From an uncultured Collinsella sp. (lineage in GTDB: Bacteria > Actinomycetota > Coriobacteriia > Coriobacteriales > Coriobacteriaceae), in the NCBI GenBank assembly GCA_958447445.1, contig CAUDAE010000090.1:1-8133 (forward strand): 8,133 nucleotides of DNA, given 5' to 3'. Numbering within the stretch: position 1 is the first letter of the stretch; every line of letters starts with the position of its first letter. Shown here piece after piece: positions 1-4,665 of this stretch. The translations under genes and the position numbers were made by a program. The notes under the pieces are model-generated. The model was not told the origin of the DNA and ran no database searches. It worked only from the letters and a program-made list of their open reading frames with translations.

Positions 1-923
1 TTGAAGTCGCGGGCTCGGGCGACACCGCGCACTTTACGCTGGCGACCCCCGCTGGCAACGTGCACTGCCGCTACCTGATCAACGCCGCGGGCAACGGCGC
101 CGCGGACATCTCGCATATGACCGGCGCCGAGGAGTTCCAGATGGTCTGGCGCCAGGGCAACATCGTGGTGCTGGACAAGGAGCCGCGCACACTCATGCCG
201 CTCTACCCCGTGCCGACGCCGGTGTCGAAAGGCGTTATCGTGACGGGCACCGTGCATGGCAACACCGTGATCACCGCCACGGCTGCCGTGCGCGAGCCGG
301 GCGACACGCAGACCTATGCGAGCGATGTGAACGCGCTGCTGACGGGCGCGCGCAAGCTGGTTCCCGATCTGGACACGCGCCGCGTGGTGCGCGCGTTTGC
401 CGGCGGGCGTCCGGTCATTCAGGGGACTAACGACTTCTTTATTGGGCAGTCGGCCGTGGTGCCGGGGCTGTTTCAGGCGGCGGGCATTCAGTCGCCGGGT
501 GTGGCGAGCGCGCCAGCCATTGCCGAGCGCATGGAGCAGGTGCTGCGCGATGCCGGCGTGGTCCTGCGCGAACGGAACGATTGGGACCCGATACGCCGCG
601 CGCCGGACGACTTTAACCACGCGCCGCTTACGCGCAAAGAAGAGCTCATCGAGTCCGACCCTGCATGGGGGCAGATCGTCTGCCGCTGCGAGACGGTGCC
701 CGAGGCCGAGATTGTTGCCGCGATCCGACGCCAGCCGGGCGCGGTTTCGGTCGAGGGCGTCAAGCGCCGCTGTCGTGCCGGCATGGGACGGTGTCAAAGT
801 GGCTTTTGCCAGAGCCGCGTGGTTGCAATCCTTGCCCGCGAGCTGGGCTGCGACCCCAGCGAGGTATTACTGGAGGACGCCGGATCTTGGTTGGTTGAGG
901 GACCGCTGAAGGGGGTGCGCTAG
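1..923 (+). CDS. FAD-dependent dehydrogenase with C-terminal BFD-type [2Fe-2S] domain, GlpA-like (5' end missing)
   Basis: The reading frame is open from base 3 and continues upstream of the window, so the N-terminal FAD Rossmann motif is not seen; the GTG at 60 is not taken as the start. The visible 306 residues begin in the DAO-type FAD/substrate domain (INAAGNGA near the start; GQSAVVPGLFQAAGIQSPG then SAPAIAE as the C-terminal FAD-contact segment). A BFD-like iron-sulfur domain follows, with ligand cysteines at codons 681, 687, 792 and 807 (CRCE, then GRCQSGFC). An additional Cys at codon 771 (KRRCRAGMG) sits where Thr is common in this family. The architecture matches GlpA and related flavin dehydrogenases, which oxidise a substrate at FAD and pass electrons through the cluster, normally with a partner flavoprotein, here the next gene. 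Glycerol 3-phosphate is the likeliest substrate, but other DAO-family substrates are possible. The next ATG is one base after the stop, so the genes are cotranscribed. Confidence 0.88.
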   Translation, partial: EVAGSGDTAHFTLATPAGNVHCRYLINAAGNGAADISHMTGAEEFQMVWRQGNIVVLDKEPRTLMPLYPVPTPVSKGVIVTGTVHGNTVITATAAVREPGDTQTYASDVNALLTGARKLVPDLDTRRVVRAFAGGRPVIQGTNDFFIGQSAVVPGLFQAAGIQSPGVASAPAIAERMEQVLRDAGVVLRERNDWDPIRRAPDDFNHAPLTRKEELIESDPAWGQIVCRCETVPEAEIVAAIRRQPGAVSVEGVKRRCRAGMGRCQSGFCQSRVVAILARELGCDPSEVLLEDAGSWLVEGPLKGVR

Positions 924-924
924 G

Positions 925-2271
925 ATGGCAGAATTCAAATCGAGCGCGATTGATTGCGGCGTCGTAGAAGCCGTGCAAACGCAAGCCTTCGACGTGGTCG
1001 TTATCGGCGGCGGACCTGCCGGCATGGCAGCTGCGCTTGCCGCGCATGAGGCAGGCGCACGCGTGGCCATCGTGGAACGCGAGCAGCACCTGGGCGGAAT
1101 CCTCCGCCAGTGCATCCACCCCGGCTTTGGCCTGTCGCACTTTAAACAGGAGCTCACCGGTCCCGAGTACGCGCAGCGCTTTATCGACCAGGTGCACGCA
1201 ACCGACATTGCGCTGTTCCTGAACAGCATGGTAATCGGAATTGATTCGGGCGAGTCCACGGAAGACGCCGCACTCCACACCGTCACGCTCATGAGCCCCA
1301 CCGGCATGTTGCAGCTCACCGGGCGCGCGGTCGTCCTTGCCATGGGTTGCCGCGAGCGCACCCGCAGCGAGATCAAGATTCCCGGTAGCCGTCCCGCCGG
1401 CGTGTTTACGGCCGGCTTGGCGCAGCGATACATCAATATCGAAAACCTCAAGCCCGGCTCGCGCGCCGTCATCTTGGGTTCGGGCGATATCGGGCTCATC
1501 ATGGCTCGTCGCTGCACGCTCGAGGGGATTTCGGTCGAGGGCGTGTACGAACTTATGCCGTACGCCAACGGCCTGCGTCGAAATGTGAAAAACTGCCTGG
1601 ACGACTTTGAGATTCCGCTGCACCTGTCCACCACCGTCACACGCGTGATCGGGCACGACCGCGTGGAAGCCGTCGAGGTGAGCCACGTCGACGAGCGTCT
1701 GGCGCCCATTCCGGGGACTGAGCGCATTGTTCCGTGTGACACACTGCTGCTTTCGGTGGGCTTGATTCCCGAGAACGAGCTTTCGGTTGCCGCAGGCGTG
1801 GAGCTTGACCCGCGCACGCGAGGCGCCGTGGTGGACCAGAGCCTGCAGACGGGCGTGCCGGGCATCTTTGCCTGCGGCAACGTGCTGCACGTACACGACC
1901 TTGCCGACAACGTAACGACCGAGTCCGAGAGGGCTGGCGCAACTGCAGCGGCGTACGCGATGGGGGCCGGCGCGGGCGCCGTTCCGGACTGCGAGCTCAC
2001 GGTCTCCCCTGCCGGCATCGCGGGCTACGTGCTGCCGGGACGCATTACGGCCGCAGCGCTCACCAAGCTCAACTTCCGCGTGCGCCGGCCAGTCAATGCC
2101 GCCTGCGCGAGGATCTTGGCCGACGGCGAGGAACTGTTCGTCGGCAAGGTCCGCGCGTTTAAGCCTAGCGTTATGGAGAGTTTCCCACTGCCGGCAAAGG
2201 TGATTCAGCGCGCACTCGACCTGGGTGCCAGTGAGATTGTCCTGTCCGTTGACCCTGTTGAGGAGGCGTAA
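925..2271 (+). CDS. NAD(P)/FAD-dependent oxidoreductase, partner subunit of the upstream dehydrogenase
   Basis: A complete 448-residue two-dinucleotide-domain flavoprotein. The FAD-binding GGGPAGMA motif begins at residue 28, followed by the family signature LGGILRQCIHPGFG around residues 58-72. A second Rossmann motif, GSGDIG at 185-190, is the NAD(P) site. The C-terminal FAD segment is GIFACGNVLHVHD at 313-325. The enzyme probably moves electrons between the upstream dehydrogenase and NAD or another carrier in the cytoplasm. There is no classical CxxxxC redox-active disulfide next to the FAD motif as in dihydrolipoamide dehydrogenase, so this is the oxidoreductase family found beside GlpA-like proteins. 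The start is ATG 925, with a GAAGGGGG Shine-Dalgarno at 908-915 and only 1 bp after the previous stop. The next gene begins 4 bp downstream. The family is confident; the exact electron acceptor is not. Confidence 0.9.
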   Translation: MAEFKSSAIDCGVVEAVQTQAFDVVVIGGGPAGMAAALAAHEAGARVAIVEREQHLGGILRQCIHPGFGLSHFKQELTGPEYAQRFIDQVHATDIALFLNSMVIGIDSGESTEDAALHTVTLMSPTGMLQLTGRAVVLAMGCRERTRSEIKIPGSRPAGVFTAGLAQRYINIENLKPGSRAVILGSGDIGLIMARRCTLEGISVEGVYELMPYANGLRRNVKNCLDDFEIPLHLSTTVTRVIGHDRVEAVEVSHVDERLAPIPGTERIVPCDTLLLSVGLIPENELSVAAGVELDPRTRGAVVDQSLQTGVPGIFACGNVLHVHDLADNVTTESERAGATAAAYAMGAGAGAVPDCELTVSPAGIAGYVLPGRITAAALTKLNFRVRRPVNAACARILADGEELFVGKVRAFKPSVMESFPLPAKVIQRALDLGASEIVLSVDPVEEA

Positions 2272-2275
2272 AACC

Positions 2276-2686
2276 ATGAGCACGAATGCGACCGAAACGC
2301 TCAAGTTCAACTGCACCACCTGCCCATCCGAGTGCCTCCTGACCGTGGAGGTGGAGCGTGACGCAGACGGCGCCGTGGCAGAGGTGCGCTCCGTGACCGG
2401 CAACAGATGCCCGCGCGGTGATAAGTTCGCACATCAGGAGCTCACCTGCCCCATGCGCGTACTCACCACCACCGTGGCCGTATCCGGAGGCGACGAGGCG
2501 TTGCTGCCCGTGCGCACGGCCGAAGCCATCCCGCTGGCCCTCCACGCCCAAGCCATGGCCCTCATCCGCGGACTAGTGGTCAAAGCCCCCATCCGCATGG
2601 GCGACGTCGTGCTAGAGAACCTCCTAAACACCAACATCAACCTAATCGCCAGCATGGACATCGACCCAGCCCAAGTAGCTAATTAG
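2276..2686 (+). CDS. DUF1667 family Cys-rich redox protein
   Basis: A 136-residue protein. The start is ATG 2276, not the in-frame GTG at 2225 inside the previous gene, because AGGAGG at 2261-2266 sits 9 nt upstream of this ATG. Five cysteines cluster in the N-terminal half: Cys13, Cys16 and Cys20 (CTTCPSEC), Cys45 (GNRCPRG) and Cys58 (LTCPMR). This is the DUF1667 pattern and suggests a metal or Fe-S site. The family is usually encoded right after a GlpA-like/oxidoreductase pair, as here, and is presumed to be a small subunit or electron carrier of that complex; its biochemical role is not established. The last codons and the TAG stop lie inside a 33-nt inverted-repeat element (2675-2707), so the C-terminal Val-Ala-Asn may be repeat-derived. 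The 3' third uses more CTA and other A-ending codons than the rest of the operon. Confidence 0.88.
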   Translation: MSTNATETLKFNCTTCPSECLLTVEVERDADGAVAEVRSVTGNRCPRGDKFAHQELTCPMRVLTTTVAVSGGDEALLPVRTAEAIPLALHAQAMALIRGLVVKAPIRMGDVVLENLLNTNINLIASMDIDPAQVAN

Positions 2687-2707
2687 GGACGGGGCTCTTT
2701 TAGCTAC
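2675..2707 (+). repeat. 33-nt hairpin repeat, copy C1 (overlaps the DUF1667 stop codon)
   Basis: Arms GTAGCTAA (2675-2682) and TTAGCTAC (2700-2707) pair perfectly around a 17-nt core, TTAGGGACGGGGCTCTT. Copies C2 (3146-3178) and C3 (4547-4579) have the same length and nearly the same core on the other strand. The 5' arm and core supply the last three sense codons and the stop of the upstream gene. There is no long T-run after the stem, so it is not a classical intrinsic terminator. Confidence 0.75.
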
Positions 2708-2731
2708 CCCGCCATCCACCCTGCCCTCCTC

Positions 2732-2798
2732 AGTTGCGGTGAAACAGTTCCTGATTTCCGCCAAAACCCCGGCATCCAGGAACTATTCCACCGCAACT
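2732..2798 (+). repeat. 67-nt inverted-repeat element, copy A1
   Basis: The left arm (2732-2753, beginning AGTTGCGGTGAAACAG) and right arm (2777-2798, ending CCACCGCAACT) are complementary at 20 of 22 positions around a 23-nt loop. The terminal 10 bp (AGTTGCGGTG/CACCGCAACT) recur in A2 at 4585-4651, which also spans exactly 67 nt but has different inner arms. It lies about 45 bp after the DUF1667 stop. There is no U-tract, so it is a REP/MITE-like or structured 3'-UTR element rather than an ordinary terminator. Confidence 0.75.
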
Positions 2799-2846
2799 AT
2801 CCTTGGAATCGGTATATAGCTTGTGCCCACTTTAGTGCCATTTCAA

Positions 2847-2994
2847 AACTATGCTTGATTACGGGGCTGATTCGGAGACCCCCATCCATACCGGCAATTT
2901 TCGATTTTTGATAAGCCATCTACCTGCGGTTTTAATTTCGCGATTCTTCTCATGGTCAAGTAATACAGGTCCAGCCCCGTAATCCACCATACTT
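2847..2994 (+). repeat. 148-nt palindromic element, copy B1
   Basis: The outer arms 2847-2869 and 2972-2994 pair at 20 of 23 positions, including a perfect 13 bp at 2857-2869/2972-2984 (GATTACGGGGCTG). An inner CCAT/ATGG stem lies at 2886-2889/2952-2955. The centre holds a 32-nt core (2913-2944) beginning AAGCCATCTACCTGCGG. Copy B2 (4363-4522) has this core with one difference, and the same 43-nt and 27-nt distances from core to perfect arms, although the arm sequences are unrelated. No credible gene is seen here. Confidence 0.7.
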
Positions 2995-3001
2995 TAGAAA
3001 C

Positions 3002-3033
3002 CAGCCCATTTAGGACGGGCCTCTTATGACTAC
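3002..3033 (+). repeat. Decayed copy of the 33-nt hairpin family (C4)
   Basis: TTAGGACGGGCCTCTT (3010-3025) matches the C-family core with one G lost and one G-to-C change. The right flank ATGACTAC (3026-3033) resembles the arm TTGACTAC of copy C2. The left flank no longer pairs well (only CAT/ATG next to the core), so this looks like a degenerate member. Confidence 0.45.
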
Positions 3034-3054
3034 TTTTGCCCGAACGTTCGCTCA

Positions 3055-3132
3055 AATGATTTTTCTGGGACGGGGATTAAATAATCATTGGGTGCCGAAT
3101 GATTATTTAATCCCCGTCCCAGAAAAATCATT
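3055..3132. repeat. Perfect 35-bp inverted repeat with 8-nt loop (D)
   Basis: Bases 3055-3089 and 3098-3132 are exactly complementary over 35 bp, separated by GGGTGCCG (3090-3097). Each arm contains GGGACGGGG (3067-3075) or its complement (3112-3120), the motif at the heart of the 33-nt repeat family, and begins and ends with AATGATT/AATCATT. It is AT-rich compared with the genes and lies 94 bp upstream of the peptidase start. A perfect arm of this length implies recent origin or active maintenance. No transposase is nearby. Confidence 0.85.
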
Positions 3133-3145
3133 CCGCAAGTTTTAC

Positions 3146-3178
3146 GCAGCTAAAATAGCCCCGTCCCAAATTGACTAC
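3146..3178 (-). repeat. 33-nt hairpin repeat, copy C2 (inverted)
   Basis: Read on the - strand, the 17-nt core is TTTGGGACGGGGCTATT, flanked by GTAGTCAA and TTAGCTGC. These arms pair at 5 of 8 positions plus one wobble, weaker than in C1 and C3. The right end on the + strand contains TTGACT, which could serve as a -35 box for the downstream peptidase gene. Confidence 0.65.
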
Positions 3179-3198
3179 CCTGGCATTGGGGATACCAT
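3171..3198 (+). promoter_or_regulatory. Candidate sigma-70-type promoter for the M24 peptidase gene
   Basis: TTGACT (3171-3176; five of six consensus bases) is followed after 16 bp by TACCAT (3193-3198; four of six consensus bases). This would start transcription about 20 bp before the ATG at 3226, leaving just enough leader for the ribosome-binding site. The -35 box lies inside repeat C2. This is pattern matching only, and the gene could be transcribed from elsewhere. Confidence 0.35.
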
Positions 3199-3225
3199 GG
3201 TGGCACCCTAGCGAAAGGACGATGT

Positions 3226-4314
3226 ATGGCACATGTCGATGACCAGCGTGTGGCGCGCGTGCTCGATGCGCTCGAGGCTCAGCACCCCGGCGCGCAGCTG
3301 CTTGTGAATGACCCGTGGTCGATCTACTATCTGACCGGGTTTTATGCCGAGATGTTCGAGCGTTTTTGTGGCGTGCTGCTCGCGCGCAATGCCGAGCCGG
3401 TAATCCTAGTCAACGCTCTACACCAGCTGCCGGAATACGACAATGCCCGCGTCGCCTACCACACCGATACCGACGTCGTAACCGATGCCATCGCGAGTGA
3501 GATCGACCCGACCAAGCCGCTCGGCATCGACACCGTCATGCGCTCCGGCTTTTTAATGCCCCTCATGGAGCGGCACGCCGCAAGCGAGTTTTTCCTGGGC
3601 GACTTTGCCGTCACCGCCGCACGCTCCTGCAAGGATGCCGCCGAGCAGGAGCTCATGCGCGTGTCCTCTGCCGCCAACGACGCCGTGATGGCCGACGCCA
3701 TCAAGCTCGTTCACGAGGGCGTGACGGAGCGCGAGATTGCCGACCAGATGCTCGGCCTGTACCGCAAGCAGGACTGCGAGGGCTTTAGCTTTCCGCCCAT
3801 CGTGAGCTTTGGCGCCAACGCCGGCGACCCGCACCACGAGCCCGACGACACCGTGCTCAAGCGCGGCGACGTGGTGCTGTTCGACATTGGTGGGCGTCAT
3901 CGCAACTACTGCTCGGACATGACGCGCACGTTCTTTTGGGGCGAGCCGGACGAGGAAACGGCGCGCATCTACGACATCGTGCGCCGTGCCAACGAGGCCG
4001 CCGAGGCGCTCATCGCACCGGGCGTGCGCATGTGTGACCTGGACCGCGCCGCACGCGACGTGATTGAGGATGCGGGCTATGGGCAGTACTTTACGCATCG
4101 CCTGGGACACTCGATCGGCTTGCAGGACCACGAGCCGGGCGACGTTTCACTCGTCAACGAGCAGGTCGTAGAGCCGGGCATGACGTTCTCCATCGAGCCG
4201 GGCATCTATCTCCCCGGCCGCACCGGCGTCCGCATCGAGGACCTAGCCCTGGTGACCGAGAACGGCGTCGAGATTCTCAACGCCTACCCCCACGATCCGG
4301 TCCGCTTGGACTAG
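3226..4314 (+). CDS. M24 family metallopeptidase (Xaa-Pro dipeptidase/aminopeptidase-like)
   Basis: A complete 362-residue protein of the usual length for single-domain-pair Xaa-Pro peptidases. Residues 1 to about 130 form the creatinase-type N-terminal domain (ND-PWSIYYLTGF signature); the rest is the pita-bread catalytic domain. All five dinuclear-metal ligands of the family are visible: Asp220 and Asp231 (DIGGRHRNYCSD), His295 (HRLGHSIGL), Glu324 (FSIEPG) and Glu338 (VRIEDL). The conserved His203 of the PHH motif is also present. It should be a cytoplasmic enzyme trimming peptides with proline at the second position; there is no signal peptide. The start is ATG 3226, with AAAGGA at 3214-3219 six bases upstream; an overlapping ATG at 3222 is out of frame. 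It stands alone between two repeat-rich spacers and faces folC convergently. Prolidase (PepQ) and aminopeptidase P (PepP) cannot be separated from sequence alone. Confidence 0.93.
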   Translation: MAHVDDQRVARVLDALEAQHPGAQLLVNDPWSIYYLTGFYAEMFERFCGVLLARNAEPVILVNALHQLPEYDNARVAYHTDTDVVTDAIASEIDPTKPLGIDTVMRSGFLMPLMERHAASEFFLGDFAVTAARSCKDAAEQELMRVSSAANDAVMADAIKLVHEGVTEREIADQMLGLYRKQDCEGFSFPPIVSFGANAGDPHHEPDDTVLKRGDVVLFDIGGRHRNYCSDMTRTFFWGEPDEETARIYDIVRRANEAAEALIAPGVRMCDLDRAARDVIEDAGYGQYFTHRLGHSIGLQDHEPGDVSLVNEQVVEPGMTFSIEPGIYLPGRTGVRIEDLALVTENGVEILNAYPHDPVRLD

Positions 4315-4317
4315 CCA

Positions 4318-4348
4318 ATGTGGCAAGGGGACAGTCCCTTTGCCACAT
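4318..4348. repeat. 31-nt near-perfect dyad after the peptidase stop (E)
   Basis: ATGTGGCAAGGGGAC (4318-4332) and GTCCCTTTGCCACAT (4334-4348) are complementary except for one position (G against T, a wobble in RNA), centred on A4333. It starts 3 bp after the peptidase TAG. It could fold as a strong hairpin at the mRNA 3' end, but CCCTCTAG follows rather than a U-tract, so a classical intrinsic terminator is doubtful. Confidence 0.7.
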
Positions 4349-4362
4349 CCCTCTAGGGCCGC

Positions 4363-4522
4363 GCCACGAAAACGAACTATCTACTACGTTTAAGCCGCAT
4401 GGGTCGACCATAACCGGGCTGTCGCAAAATTCACAAGCCGTCTACCTGCGGTTTTAATTTCGCGATGTTCCGTATGGTCGGGGATAACCGGTCAAACGTA
4501 GTAGATAGGCCCACTTCGTGGC
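4363..4522 (+). repeat. 160-nt palindromic element, copy B2
   Basis: Nested pairings share one centre. They are GCCACGAA/TTCGTGGC (4363-4370/4515-4522), a perfect 15 bp CTATCTACTACGTTT with its complement (4377-4391/4494-4508), and a perfect 8 bp CGACCATA/TATGGTCG (4405-4412/4473-4480). A further 10-bp stem with one mismatch (4422-4431/4456-4465) closes towards a TCTACCTG loop. The 32-nt core at 4435-4466 equals that of B1 except at one base. It lies on the same strand as B1, exactly 1522 bp away, with the peptidase gene between them. Confidence 0.75.
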
Positions 4523-4546
4523 AAGCGAGTCAACTCGGAGCAGAGG

Positions 4547-4579
4547 GCAGTCAAAAAAGCCCCGTCCCAAATTGACTGC
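4547..4579 (-). repeat. 33-nt hairpin repeat, copy C3 (inverted)
   Basis: On the - strand the 17-nt core is TTTGGGACGGGGCTTTT. The arms GCAGTCAA (4547-4554) and TTGACTGC (4572-4579) pair perfectly over 8 bp. Compared with C1, three arm positions have changed on both sides so that pairing is kept. It follows element A2 in the sense direction of folC. Confidence 0.75.
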
Positions 4580-4584
4580 TTTTG

Positions 4585-4651
4585 AGTTGCGGTGATATAC
4601 GAACTGTTTGAGGCTTCTGGCTTGTAAAACAGTCCGTATTTCACCGCAACT
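4585..4651 (-). repeat. 67-nt inverted-repeat element, copy A2
   Basis: Arms 4585-4609 and 4627-4651 are complementary at 23 of 25 positions around a 17-nt loop. The termini are the same AGTTGCGGTG/CACCGCAACT as in A1, and the total length is the same, but the inner arms (containing AACTGTTT/AAACAGT) differ. The - strand sequence (AGTTGCGGTGAAATACGG) is the better match to A1 read on the + strand, so A2 is inverted relative to A1. It lies 14 bp beyond the folC stop. Confidence 0.75.
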
Positions 4652-4665
4652 GATGAGGGGATGGG

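Noticed and set aside
760..2403. Long open frame antisense to the redox operon
   Set aside because: It is a by-product of high-GC codon bias opposite two well-recognised flavoprotein genes, and its translation resembles no family.
3041..3050. CGAACGTTCG palindrome as an SOS (LexA) box
   Set aside because: LexA boxes of this type need a four-base spacer between the CGAAC and GTTCG halves; here there is none. No SOS gene is next to it.
2849..3055. Possible 68-residue protein on the - strand across element B1
   Set aside because: It lies within the palindrome. The corresponding frame in B2 shares only the core-encoded IAKLKPQVDGL and then stops. There is no ribosome-binding site or family resemblance, so repeat DNA is the simpler explanation.
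3026..3211. Possible 61-residue protein on the + strand before the peptidase gene
   Set aside because: It runs straight through the perfect palindrome D and repeat C2, with no Shine-Dalgarno and no recognisable protein features.
2687..3225. CRISPR array, tRNA or rRNA in the repeat-rich spacer
   Set aside because: Repeats are palindromic, irregularly spaced and of different families; no regular spacer pattern, cloverleaf or rRNA signature was seen.
4585..4651. Element A2 as a bidirectional intrinsic terminator between convergent genes
   Set aside because: Neither strand has a U-rich run right after the stem. Factor-dependent termination or 3'-end stabilisation remains possible but is not shown.
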